This document shows positions 7,186 through 14,363 of a stretch of DNA of 64,000 nt, piece after piece. The position numbers were made by a program, and so were the translations under genes. The notes beneath the pieces are model-generated. The model had not been told where the DNA came from. It saw only the letters and a list, made by a program, of their open reading frames with translations, and ran no database searches. The first letter of the stretch is position 1. Each line of letters begins with the position of its first letter. Source of the DNA: Rothia sp035916755 (lineage in GTDB: Bacteria > Actinomycetota > Actinomycetes > Actinomycetales > Micrococcaceae); contig NZ_JAYWIX010000006.1 of the NCBI RefSeq assembly GCF_035916755.1, forward strand, positions 181,049 through 245,048, given 5' to 3'.

Positions 7186-7758
7186 CTACTGCTGTTTTCC
7201 GAAACACTGGTATGCAGCATTTGCACCAGCAGCGCCAGCGGCAATACCAGCACCACCCACAACAAGACCCCCACCAAAAGTAAGCGGTGCTGTAAGGGCA
7301 GCTCCTACGCCACCAATAAACGCACCAGCGGCGCCGACGGCAGAAAGAGCACACTCAACGTTATCCCTAAACGGAGACTGCAACTTCACTGCATCTTCAG
7401 CAATTGGAGAATCATATTTAGCGACAATACTATTACCACTCAGGCTATAGCTAACTTCCCTCTCAGTGCCATCATTAAGGTGGATATGGGAGCTGAGAAC
7501 TGCTACTTCTCCATCTGAATCAAGTAGATGGACAGAACCATCTTCTTGCATCACTGCACTACCGTTTTCAATTTCAGCAGAAAATCCATGGGCATTGACT
7601 TCGTGAATATTTAAGAAGGCTTGCTTGTGACTTTGACTATTAGAGATAGTAGCATTTTCAGGTTCCTGCGTATAAGCAGCAGATAGTGTTCCACCTGCCA
7701 TGCCAATAACCAATACACCAGTCGCAAGACTAGCTGAAATTTTCTTTACAATAGTCAT
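7186..7758 (-). CDS. Secreted bacteriocin-like precursor with Gly/Ala-rich C-terminus
   Basis: A 190-residue protein. It has a Sec-type signal peptide (residues ~1-28, KK then SLATGVLVIGMAGGTLSAA) and a ~100-residue polar beta-rich middle (EIENGSAVMQEDGSVHLLD). The ~55-residue C-terminus has Cys near 137 and Cys near 186 enclosing a hydrophobic GxxxG-rich core (GAAGAFIGGVGAALTAP). Such glycine-zipper segments are typical of pore-forming class II bacteriocins and related peptides. The paired cysteines could form a disulfide. The downstream gene encodes a small membrane protein. I do not recognise a named family; an antimicrobial role is inferred from architecture and neighbours. Lower GC than the surroundings suggests acquisition. 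Confidence 0.6.
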   Translation of the reverse strand: MTIVKKISASLATGVLVIGMAGGTLSAAYTQEPENATISNSQSHKQAFLNIHEVNAHGFSAEIENGSAVMQEDGSVHLLDSDGEVAVLSSHIHLNDGTEREVSYSLSGNSIVAKYDSPIAEDAVKLQSPFRDNVECALSAVGAAGAFIGGVGAALTAPLTFGGGLVVGGAGIAAGAAGANAAYQCFGKQQ

Positions 7759-8168
7759 TGTTTTAGTCCTTATCCCCAGAGCATCTTTACCCTGGTATTG
7801 GGGATTACTTCAATCCAATCAAATTTCTTAAGCTAAGTCAACTTGGCATATAACAGCTTGATAACAACACTAGCAAAACCCCTAGTCAGCACGCCCTCGA
7901 AAAACTACGCAACACGCTTACCACCGGGGTGTTAGGCGGCAACACCACCCACACCCAAATAGAACTACCTGGCTTATTGGATGCACGAAGTGTGCCGGAA
8001 AAATCAGCACCCCGTCAGGGGGTAATCGCTAGCAGTTTTTACATCCATCTCAGGGGCAGGGGGGCGCACGTTTTTGTCACGGCCCTTGGGGTCCAAAATA
8101 GTTTTGGCATACGACATCGTAGCTGTACCTCATTCACAGGCTAGAAGGTTCAACAGGGGAGGTTCTTT
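7759..8168. other. Spacer between bacteriocin-like gene and RepL-like pseudogene
   Basis: About 410 bases without a supported gene. It must hold the promoter of the minus-strand operon (AT-rich stretch 7790-7870) and that of the plus-strand pseudogene. A short open frame at 7929-8144 has no ribosome binding site and no recognisable protein features. Confidence 0.5.
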
Positions 8169-8430
8169 ATGGGAATGTTAGACGCATTTGATGAGATTGC
8201 TAACGCAAATTGGCCCGATGGGGGCTACAAGGTCTTTGTTAAGCTCCTGGGCCGGCTGGACTTTGAGAACTACCTACACCTGGATGTGAAGGCATTGGCT
8301 GAAGGAATGGGGGCGTAGCCGAGAATCTGTCTCACCCTCGATTAAGAGATTTATGGAACGTGGAATCCTACACCGCGGCCCGCGCGTAGGTCGTTCCTAC
8401 ACCTACCGACTCGACCCCGGCACCACCTGG
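8169..8430 (+). pseudogene. RepL-like winged-helix plasmid replication gene, frameshifted
   Basis: From ATG 8169 the frame encodes MGMLDAFDEIANANWPDGGY and continues through KVFVKLLGRLDFENYLHLDVK to ALAEGMG, then stops at TAG 8314-8316. Removing one G from the G5 run at 8309-8313 restores RSRESVSPSIKRFMERGILH and then RGPRVGRSYTYRLDP, a winged-helix end typical of RepL-type plasmid initiators. So a single-base insertion breaks an otherwise intact gene. The region beyond ~8430 in this frame is a shadow of the minus-strand gene. Together with the pseudogene at 6676 and the bacteriocin pair it suggests an integrated plasmid. The RepL link is by motif pattern only. Confidence 0.6.
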
Positions 8431-8702
8431 GCTAGGTGCTCGGCCAGCGCCCCCGACTCTATACTGCCGGTATCGACAACGCTAAGCCAGATGGCATCTG
8501 AGTTTAAGGAACCGTCATCAGCCAGCAGCGATGAATCCCAGATACTCCCACCACCCAGCGTCATGTGGCTACGGGACCCCGCGAAATAGGCTACAAGAGC
8601 CAGAACCAGCACCGTAGGAACAGCCAGCACACCCAGCAGAATCAGAATATTACGCCGGGTGTACGACCTGTTGTCGATTTCGGGGTTGCGAGCACCGGGC
8701 AC
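8403..8702 (-). pseudogene. Truncated single-pass membrane protein
   Basis: A 99-residue frame from GTG 8702 on the minus strand. After a polar start (PGARNPEIDNRSYTRRN) a transmembrane helix ILILLGVLAVPTVLVLALVA (~19-38) precedes an extracytoplasmic segment that ends abruptly in VVPGSSR. The frame is open upstream of 8702 with a Pro/Ala-rich stretch but has no better start before the glutamate-symporter stop. The 3' end runs into the RepL-like pseudogene, so the gene was probably cut by insertion of the 6.6-8.4 kb island. Its missing C-terminus may be the frame at 6224-6757. The shared near-repeat (CTAGCCCAGGTGGTGCC against CTCGCCAGGCGGTGCC) at the two joints fits that idea but is imperfect. 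Confidence 0.45.
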
Positions 8703-8768
8703 CGTGGCAGGTACTGCTTTAGCCGGCGGAGGCGGGGCACCCGGCCGCGCTCGCGCGTCCTGCCACGT

Positions 8769-10235
8769 CTAAGCGTCCTTAGCCTTGACCTGCTGCATCT
8801 GCTGGGTGTGGCGCTCGCGGTCCTTCATCTCCTTGGGGCGCAGGAAGATGAGCCCCACCGCGATGGAGATAATGAAGATGGCGAGCATGACGAAGAAGAG
8901 GGGCCAGATACCGATCAGGTAAATGACGGGCACCGCCAGGGCCGTGACCAGGCCACCGCCGAAGAAGGGCTCAAAGACCAGCTGCTTGTAGCCAAAGGCT
9001 TCGAAGGCCGGGGATTCGCCCTTGGGGTCAACAACGCGCATCAGAATCAGGCCGGTGGCGGTCACGCCCATGGACTGCCCAAAGTCGCCGATGCCGCGTT
9101 CGAACCAGTAGCGGCCAATCAGGCGCGGGGCCAGCCAGAGGAAGATAGCCACGTTGAAGCCGATACCGGCCACCGCCAGAATGGCGAAGACAGCAAGGTT
9201 CTCACCCACAGCCTGCAGAGACAGGTTGGCGATAGCGGCGACGATGAGGAAGTCCAGAGCCCAGCCCTGAATACGTAGCATCATCTGGTGGTCGATGATA
9301 GAAGCGGCCCCTACCGCCTTAGCTGCCATCTGCACGATGACGCCACCGAGCAGAGCCATGGGGAAGAGCGGAACATAGGCGAAGATTTCAAGCGGGGTGT
9401 TCTCGTCCAGCATGATAGAGGCGTAGGTCTGCTGTTCAATCCAGCGCAGGCCCTCCAGAATCAGCCAGCCAATCAGCACAGCCAGAGCCATAATCGCCAT
9501 GTGCAAAGAGAGCGGCTCGACCGATGCGGGGCGGGAGGTCATGGTGCCAGCGGAGTAGTGCTCATCTTCGCGGAAGAGGCCCTTCTGCTCTGCGATTGAC
9601 ATCTTGGCATCGCCCTTGAGAATTTCGGTCTTGCCGGTGCGCACGCCCCAGTTGATGAGGGCAATACCGATGACGATACCACCCACGATACCTACGGTTG
9701 CCAGACCAACTGCCAGGTCGGCGCCTTCGCCGAAGCCCAGGTCTTCCATGACGCCGCGCATACCGGCAGCGGTCCCATGCCCGCCCTCGAAGGCAATTTC
9801 GATCAGGGCACCAGTCATGGGTGAGGCTGCAAAAACAGGTACAAGGATCAGGGCTGCCAGGAGCAGGCCAACAACGTACTGACCGGAGCCCAGGGCGACG
9901 CCCAAGGAAAGCTGGGGGCCGGCGAGCTGCACGGCCCGCTTGGGAGTGGGGAGCTCTTGGCCCAGGAACATGGTTGCAAAGATGACGCTGATGAGCAGGC
10001 CGGGGAGGGCTCCCCAGGTGGTGAGCATGGCGTCGGTGAAGAGGCCGTTTTCGCCCCAGGGGCCGGAGAGCCGGCCAAGTACCTGGGGCCCGAGCAGGAG
10101 CAGCAGGATGCCCGCCACGATGGAGCTGGGCAGGAAGAGGGTTTGCACCCAGCCGACTTTGACTCGAATAATCTTGCCGATGAGAAGGGCTACGCCGAGG
10201 ATGAGGAGGGCGAAGCCAACTGCTTGTGGTGACAT
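8769..10235 (-). CDS. Sodium/glutamate symporter-family membrane protein
   Basis: A 488-residue protein with 11-12 hydrophobic segments. ATG 10235 (AACAAAGG upstream) is preferred to the upstream ATG 10277, which would add 14 polar residues. The motif AFEGGHGTAAGMRGVMEDLG (~160-180) is the hallmark pore loop of the GltS (ESS) family, and a second related loop GDFGQSMGVTATGLILMRVV lies near residue 390. GltS proteins import glutamate with sodium across the cytoplasmic membrane; substrate here is inferred from family. It is longer than E. coli GltS (~400) because of a hydrophilic insert around 220-250. It stands between the truncated gene at 8403 and the first 5S module. Confidence 0.85.
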   Translation of the reverse strand: MSPQAVGFALLILGVALLIGKIIRVKVGWVQTLFLPSSIVAGILLLLLGPQVLGRLSGPWGENGLFTDAMLTTWGALPGLLISVIFATMFLGQELPTPKRAVQLAGPQLSLGVALGSGQYVVGLLLAALILVPVFAASPMTGALIEIAFEGGHGTAAGMRGVMEDLGFGEGADLAVGLATVGIVGGIVIGIALINWGVRTGKTEILKGDAKMSIAEQKGLFREDEHYSAGTMTSRPASVEPLSLHMAIMALAVLIGWLILEGLRWIEQQTYASIMLDENTPLEIFAYVPLFPMALLGGVIVQMAAKAVGAASIIDHQMMLRIQGWALDFLIVAAIANLSLQAVGENLAVFAILAVAGIGFNVAIFLWLAPRLIGRYWFERGIGDFGQSMGVTATGLILMRVVDPKGESPAFEAFGYKQLVFEPFFGGGLVTALAVPVIYLIGIWPLFFVMLAIFIISIAVGLIFLRPKEMKDRERHTQQMQQVKAKDA

Positions 10236-10405
10236 GGTTTTGCCTTTGTTCTCGCTGGTGCGTCCTTGCACCTGCAATCACACAAGATTGCAACATTACT
10301 TACTTTTGAAGTGTTTAGTTTACCTATATAGGGCTGCCTCTGGCTATTTATGGCAGGGGCGGACGGACGCGAGCATGTGCCATATCGCTGAGTGTGCATA
10401 CAAAA

Positions 10406-10437
10406 AAGGAACCCCAGTCTCTCGACTGGGGTTCCTT
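10406..10437 (-). terminator. rRNA-type terminator, copy 1
   Basis: AAGGAACCCCAGTC and its exact complement (14-bp stem, loop TCTC), followed on the minus strand by TTTTTT. It closes the 5S transcript. Confidence 0.9.
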
Positions 10438-10448
10438 ACCACATTTAA

Positions 10449-10564
10449 TTCGGCGATGACCTACTCTCCCACACCGTCGCCAGTGCAGTACCATCGGCGC
10501 TAAGAGTCTTAACTTCCGGGTTCGGGATGGGACCGGGTGTTTCCCTCTTGCTATAATCACCGAA
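10449..10564 (-). rRNA. rrf: 5S ribosomal RNA, copy 1 (orphan)
   Basis: The minus strand shows the 5S signature: terminal helix TTCGGTGAT/ATCGCCGAA, CCATCCCGAACCCGGAAGTTAAG and the distal GGGAGAGTAGGTC. It is 116 nt long. No 16S or 23S gene is linked to it here; instead tRNA-Ala lies 3 nt upstream. It differs from copy 2 by one base (10507), located in the helix III/IV side of the molecule. Confidence 0.93.
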
Positions 10565-10567
10565 GAG

Positions 10568-10640
10568 TGGAGGCGAGGGGACTCGAACCCCTAACCCCCT
10601 GCTTGCAAAGCAGGTGCGCTACCAATTGCGCCACGCCCCC
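10568..10640 (-). tRNA. tRNA-Ala (anticodon TGC), copy 1
   Basis: A 73-nt cloverleaf on the minus strand: acceptor GGGGGCG/CGCCTCC with discriminator A, anticodon loop CTTTGCAAG giving TGC, T-arm GGGGTTCGAGTCCCC. It is identical to the copy at 13399-13471. CCA is not encoded. Confidence 0.95.
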
Positions 10641-10763
10641 GTGGTGTTATGCTTCTACCTTACTACAGGTTTTTTGCACGCGCAAACTAATTCTACCAAA
10701 TGTGCGGTTAGCTCCGCCACAAGTTGAGGGTGAAAGTCTGAAAAATAGGCGATATGCCCCGGT

Positions 10764-11498
10764 TTATCCAAGGTGGTGCAGGTACATATCAGGGTCATCG
10801 AGCATATTGCGCCAGTGGGTGGTCATATCAAGCTCAGCCCAGGCCAGTCTCTGGATTCCCCACTCCCCTATTTCCCACACCAGCTCATTGCGGCGGGCAG
10901 CGAGCGCAGCAAGAAGTGGGCTATGGGTGCAGAGCACAACCTGCCCGCCTCGCTCAAGAAAGGCGAGGACGCGGGCGCACAGCTCAAGCTGCCCCGAGAA
11001 AGATAGGCCTGATTCGGGTTCATCAAGGATCCAGAGGCCGTAATCATCGAAGGATTCTTCAAGTAAACGCTGGGCGCCCTCCCCGTGGGAGAGGCGCAGA
11101 ATATCGATTGCCTGCTGTGAGTTGAGGCTGGCCATGTGTTCCAGGTGGGCCAGCATCCCCTCAGCTCGCAGGAAGAGCCCTGCCCGGCGTCCTGCCACAC
11201 CTCGCACTACCTGCAGGTCGGCCCCAAAAGCTGAGGCCTGTTCAAAGGTGGGGCGGGCAACCCGGTTATCCCCGCCTCCAAGAGGCAGGCCGTAGGCTTC
11301 TGCGATGGATTCCACAAGGGAGGATTTACCGGCCCCGTTCTCTCCCACGATAACCGTGAGCTGCCCGAAGCTGAGGCCGGCGAGCGCCGCACGCGTCACA
11401 GCCAAGTGATAAGGCCAGGCCTGTGCGCGGCCGCCGGTGAGCGGCTCAAAATTGCTACGGGCGGTGATACTGCGTAAGGGAAGGTCGTTGAGCGCCAT
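10764..11498 (-). CDS. AAA/ABC-type ATPase, single-domain
   Basis: A 244-residue soluble ATPase. Walker A VGENGAGKSSLVESIAEAYG is at ~34-53, an ABC-like signature LRLSHGEGAQRLLEE near 138-152, and Walker B YGLWILDEPESGLSFSGQLE near 158-177. An H-switch is seen in VLCTHSPLLAALA. The pattern is that of the AAA_21/AAA_15 group of small ABC-type ATPases, often of unknown role. ATG 11498 is preferred over GTG 11507, with AGGTAGGG upstream. No membrane partner is adjacent. It sits between the phosphate-transport terminator and the copy-1 tRNA-Ala, inside the segment bracketed by the 240-bp repeats. Confidence 0.8.
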   Translation of the reverse strand: MALNDLPLRSITARSNFEPLTGGRAQAWPYHLAVTRAALAGLSFGQLTVIVGENGAGKSSLVESIAEAYGLPLGGGDNRVARPTFEQASAFGADLQVVRGVAGRRAGLFLRAEGMLAHLEHMASLNSQQAIDILRLSHGEGAQRLLEESFDDYGLWILDEPESGLSFSGQLELCARVLAFLERGGQVVLCTHSPLLAALAARRNELVWEIGEWGIQRLAWAELDMTTHWRNMLDDPDMYLHHLG

Positions 11499-11569
11499 AC
11501 TTCGCACCCTACCTGCGCCCCCCTAACAAAACAAGACACCAGCCCAGCGGCGTCCGCCCCTTAAAACCA

Positions 11570-11604
11570 GCGGGGGCTGGTGGTTACAAACTACCAGCCC
11601 CCGC
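11570..11604 (-). terminator. Terminator of the phosphate-transport operon
   Basis: GCGGGGGCTGGTGGT (11570-11584) pairs with ACTACCAGCCCCCGC (11590-11604) with one G-T pair; TTTT follows on the minus strand. Confidence 0.8.
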
Positions 11605-11622
11605 CATCTATACACAGAACCC

Positions 11623-11910
11623 TTAGCCTGCAGCTCCCAGGAAGTTGAAGCCGGTGTAGGCGTAGATGAAGTCCTTGGCGATCCAGAGAATACCACTCAC
11701 AACAGCCAAAGCCAGCACCGCAAACAGTACGTAGGCGGCAGCGCGCGCTGCCGGGGCAGGCTCAGTGTAGGCAGGGCCCTCGGGGGTCTCTACAGCGGTG
11801 CCGCTCATCAGGCGCACACCCAGAGCGTAGAGAATCGGCAGGCCAGCACCAAAGCCCAGACCGGCCAGGAAGACGGGGTAAATCTTGTGGAAGATATCAA
11901 CAATCAACAT
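11623..11910 (-). CDS. Small two-helix membrane protein coupled to the phosphate transporter
   Basis: A 95-residue protein whose ATG (11908-11910) directly abuts the TAA of the upstream transporter gene (11911-11913), so the pair is translationally coupled. It has two hydrophobic helices: YPVFLAGLGFGAGLPILYAL (~11-30) and AAAYVLFAVLALAVVSGILW (~57-77), with a Pro/Glu-rich connecting loop (TPEGPAYTEPAPAARA). Small proteins in this position accompany PiT transporters in several actinobacteria; a role as accessory subunit is inferred. No enzymatic motif is present. The operon ends at the hairpin 11570-11604. Confidence 0.75.
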   Translation of the reverse strand: MLIVDIFHKIYPVFLAGLGFGAGLPILYALGVRLMSGTAVETPEGPAYTEPAPAARAAAYVLFAVLALAVVSGILWIAKDFIYAYTGFNFLGAAG

Positions 11911-13119
11911 TTAGGAACCAGCCTTCACGGTGGGAATCGACTCGGTATGCACCTCGCGGGTGGTAACGCCCTCACCCGAGTGCATATCGATGTGACTGAC
12001 GGCGCTCTTGCGGGAATGGGCCCACATCCAGAAGCAGAAGCCGACCAGCATGAGGAAGACGGTTGCCTCACCCATCCAGGCGCTACCGGTCATGGAATTG
12101 ATGCCGTTACCCACGAACCAGGTCAGCGCACCGACGGAGCCAGCGGCGGGCAGGGTGATAATCCAGGCGATAACCATACGGCGGGCAGTTGACCAGCTCA
12201 CCTTGGCGCGACGGCCGACACCGGAGCCGATGATAGAGCCGGTTGCCACGTGAGTGGTCGACAGGGCCATGCCGAAGTGGGAGGAGGTCAGGATAATAGC
12301 TGCTGAGGAGCCGTCCGCTGCGAAACCCTGGGGGCCTTCAATATCGACGATACCCTTACCCATGGTCTTGATGATGCGCCAGCCACCCAGGTAGGTGCCC
12401 AGGGCGATAGCCAGGGCGCAGACCAGGCGGACCCAGAAGGGAATATCTGCTTCGGGGTTGATTTCGTTGGCAGCAACCAGGGCCAGGAAGATAACACCCA
12501 TGGTCTTCTGAGCATCGTTGGTGCCGTGCGCCAGGGACATCAGGGAAGCAGCAGAAATCTGGCCGAAGCGGAAGTTCTTCTTTTTTTGGTCGCCGGGCAC
12601 GCTCTTGGTCAGCGCGTAGATGATGGCAGCGCCGACGCCGGCAACCACCCCCGCGATGAGCGGGGCCATCAGGGCTGGGATGATAACCTTCATCAGCACA
12701 CCGTTCCAGAGCACACCGCTGGTGCCCAGTGACGCCAGGGTTGCACCGATCAGGCCACCGAAGAGGGCATGGGATGAACTGGAGGGCAGACCCAACAGCC
12801 AGGTGAAGACGTTCCAGAGGATTGCACCTACCAGGCCGGTAAAGACGATCAACATAAGGCTGGGGCCACCGCCGGCAGTTTCAAGGTCGATGAGGCCGGA
12901 GCCGACGGTCTTAGCTACCTCGATGGAGAGGAAGGCGCCGATGAGGTTAAGGACGGCTGAGAGAGCGACAGCCGCCTTGGGCTTGAGGGCGCCGGTGGCG
13001 ATAGATGAGGCCATGGCGTTGGCGGTATCGTGGAAGCCGTTGGTGAAGTCGAAAGCTAGTGCGGTCAGCACTACGATCACCAGAATGATGAGTTCTGTAG
13101 TCACGGTTTCTATTCTCAT
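11911..13119 (-). CDS. pit: PiT-family inorganic phosphate transporter
   Basis: A 402-residue membrane protein with ~10-11 transmembrane helices. The two PiT signature repeats are visible: FDFTNGFHDTANAMASSIAT near residues 24-43 and MSLAHGTNDAQKTMGVIFL near 194-212. PiT proteins import phosphate (as metal-phosphate with protons, or with sodium) at the cytoplasmic membrane; the coupling ion cannot be read from sequence. ATG 13119 is used; a GTG five codons in is possible. It is followed without gap by the small membrane protein at 11623. Upstream lies the second 5S module terminator, so it should have its own promoter in 13120-13230. Confidence 0.9.
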   Translation of the reverse strand: MRIETVTTELIILVIVVLTALAFDFTNGFHDTANAMASSIATGALKPKAAVALSAVLNLIGAFLSIEVAKTVGSGLIDLETAGGGPSLMLIVFTGLVGAILWNVFTWLLGLPSSSSHALFGGLIGATLASLGTSGVLWNGVLMKVIIPALMAPLIAGVVAGVGAAIIYALTKSVPGDQKKKNFRFGQISAASLMSLAHGTNDAQKTMGVIFLALVAANEINPEADIPFWVRLVCALAIALGTYLGGWRIIKTMGKGIVDIEGPQGFAADGSSAAIILTSSHFGMALSTTHVATGSIIGSGVGRRAKVSWSTARRMVIAWIITLPAAGSVGALTWFVGNGINSMTGSAWMGEATVFLMLVGFCFWMWAHSRKSAVSHIDMHSGEGVTTREVHTESIPTVKAGS

Positions 13120-13236
13120 GCTTTTCTGGTTATTTCAAGGCCATGACAGACCAGAATCGCTTGTGCTGTTAGTCATTGATAGCTTTATTTCCAGGCCAGC
13201 GAACTAAAGGAGAAACTTTTATCGACGACAGCAAAA

Positions 13237-13268
13237 AAGGAACCCCAGTCTCTCGACTGGGGTTCCTT
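13237..13268 (-). terminator. rRNA-type terminator, copy 2
   Basis: Same 14-bp perfect stem and T-run as copy 1, at an offset of 2831 bp. Confidence 0.9.
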
Positions 13269-13279
13269 ACCACATTTAA

Positions 13280-13395
13280 TTCGGCGATGACCTACTCTCC
13301 CACACCGTCGCCAGTGCAGTACCATCGGCGCTAAGAGCCTTAACTTCCGGGTTCGGGATGGGACCGGGTGTTTCCCTCTTGCTATAATCACCGAA
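13280..13395 (-). rRNA. rrf: 5S ribosomal RNA, copy 2 (orphan, in tRNA cluster)
   Basis: Same 5S signature as copy 1 with C instead of T at 13338 (plus strand). It follows tRNA-Ala of the gyrA-tRNA-Ile-tRNA-Ala cluster rather than a 23S gene, so it is an extra 5S gene that is probably co-transcribed with the tRNA. Confidence 0.93.
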
Positions 13396-13398
13396 GAG

Positions 13399-13471
13399 TG
13401 GAGGCGAGGGGACTCGAACCCCTAACCCCCTGCTTGCAAAGCAGGTGCGCTACCAATTGCGCCACGCCCCC
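13399..13471 (-). tRNA. tRNA-Ala (anticodon TGC), copy 2
   Basis: 73-nt cloverleaf identical to copy 1. It is 12 nt downstream of the DLW-39-like micro-gene and 4 nt upstream of 5S. Confidence 0.95.
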
Positions 13472-13483
13472 ATCGGGTGCTAC

Positions 13484-13603
13484 CTATGAAATTTTATCTG
13501 TAGCTTCTTCCCAAGTTTTTTTATTCTCCTGAGAATCCTTAGCTTTCTTTGCTGCTATCGCTGTTGCTAGCGCAGCGAGCGTGATTGCCATAAATTTCTT
13601 CAT
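13484..13603 (-). CDS. DLW-39-family micro-protein
   Basis: A 39-residue protein on the minus strand between tRNA-Ile and tRNA-Ala. It starts ATG 13603 (MKKFMAITLAALATAIAAKK), a short hydrophobic helix after two lysines, and ends KKTWEEATDKIS before TAG 13484-13486. DLW-39 proteins are conserved actinobacterial micro-proteins of ~39 residues found at exactly this spot, with a C-terminal DLWxEATD-like motif, here TWEEATD. The ribosome binding site AAGGTTGAC is weak. Function is unknown; the helix suggests membrane association. Confidence 0.75.
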   Translation of the reverse strand: MKKFMAITLAALATAIAAKKAKDSQENKKTWEEATDKIS

Positions 13604-13626
13604 GTCAACCTTTCAACCAAGGTGAG

Positions 13627-13700
13627 TGGGCGTACCAGGAATTGAACCTGGGACCTCTACATTATCAGTGTAGCGCTCTAACCGTCTGAGCTATACGCCC
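13627..13700 (-). tRNA. tRNA-Ile (anticodon GAT)
   Basis: A 74-nt cloverleaf: acceptor GGGCGTA/TACGCCC, anticodon loop CTGATAA giving GAT, T-arm CCAGGTTCAATTCCTGG. The position downstream of gyrA is conserved in actinobacteria. Confidence 0.95.
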
Positions 13701-13803
13701 TTGGTGTTCCTCAGAACGAGATATAACTTTACACAGGTTTTGACACCTTGCCAAATCGAAATAGCGTGTTCTGAGACACATACTCTGAAAGGGTGTTTAA
13801 AAG

Positions 13804-13839
13804 CTTCGTGGCACCCTGAGTTTACAGAGCGCCACGAGG
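13804..13839 (-). terminator. Terminator of the gyrB-gyrA-DUF3566 unit
   Basis: On the minus strand CCTCGTGGCGCTCTG pairs with CAGGGTGCCACGAAG (15 bp with three G-U pairs), followed by CTTTT. Confidence 0.7.
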
Positions 13840-13856
13840 CTGAAAAGGGGTTTGGT

Positions 13857-14363
13857 TTATTCGTCAGTGAGGGTTACACCCACGCCGCCGACCAGCTTGG
13901 CTGCCACGTTGTAGAGCATGGCTGCCAGGGTGCCGAGCAGGGTGAAGAGCACGACGTTCACCACGGAGATGATGGTGCTGTAGAGAGCTACCTGGCCCAG
14001 TGAGAGGTACCGGGAGATGTCTACGGCGTCACCGGTGGTACCCAGCAGGGTGAGCAGGTCGTTGAGGCTCTGGAAGGCACCGGTGGCCTGCATGACGAGC
14101 CAGAGAATGACGGCTGCAACCACGGTAGCGATACCGATGGCGACCGAGAGCAGGAATACGAGCTTGGCGACCGAGAAGGTATCTACCTTGGCAACGACCA
14201 GGCGAGCGCGACGAATCTTGGAGCGGGGGGCGGGGCGCACCAGCGGCTTGCGCTGGGCACCTGCGGACGCCGCGTTCTGGGGGCGTGCCTTACCTTGGGC
14301 AGCGCGCGGGGTGCCGGCTCGCGGCGCTGGCCGCGGTGCGGTTCCGGTGCTTTTAGTGCTCAC
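13857..14363 (-). CDS. DUF3566 membrane protein downstream of gyrA
   Basis: A 168-residue protein from GTG 14363; GGAGG lies 6 nt upstream within the gyrA end, and the start overlaps the gyrA stop by 11 nt, so it is translationally coupled to gyrA. The first ~55 residues are Pro/Ala/Arg-rich and disordered. Then ARLVVAKVDTFSVAKLVFLL leads into the first helix, and a second helix lies near TIISVVNVVLFTLLGTLAAM. This is the DUF3566 arrangement, found after gyrA across actinobacteria. The biochemical role is not established. Confidence 0.85.
   Translation of the reverse strand: MSTKSTGTAPRPAPRAGTPRAAQGKARPQNAASAGAQRKPLVRPAPRSKIRRARLVVAKVDTFSVAKLVFLLSVAIGIATVVAAVILWLVMQATGAFQSLNDLLTLLGTTGDAVDISRYLSLGQVALYSTIISVVNVVLFTLLGTLAAMLYNVAAKLVGGVGVTLTDE

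Larger units (their letters stand above)
10401..10640. repeat. 240-bp direct repeat, copy 1 (5S rRNA + tRNA-Ala module)
   Basis: Bases 10401-10640 are identical to 13232-13471 except T/C at 10507/13338. The unit contains terminator, 5S rRNA and tRNA-Ala on the minus strand. The repeats are in direct orientation and bracket a 2.6-kb segment with the ATPase and phosphate-transport genes. Confidence 0.95.
13232..13471. repeat. 240-bp direct repeat, copy 2 (5S rRNA + tRNA-Ala module)
   Basis: Second copy of the unit at 10401-10640, with one difference in 240 bp. This copy is next to tRNA-Ile and gyrA, the conserved actinobacterial location for tRNA-Ala, so it is probably the ancestral copy. Confidence 0.95.

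Noticed and set aside
7929..8144. Plus-strand open frame of 71 codons in the island
   Set aside because: No ribosome binding site, no hydrophobic or domain features; a shadow of the promoter region.
8431..8589. Continuation of the RepL-like frame to a stop at 8589
   Set aside because: Beyond YRLDP the translation has no similarity to the family and overlaps the membrane-anchor coding region on the other strand.
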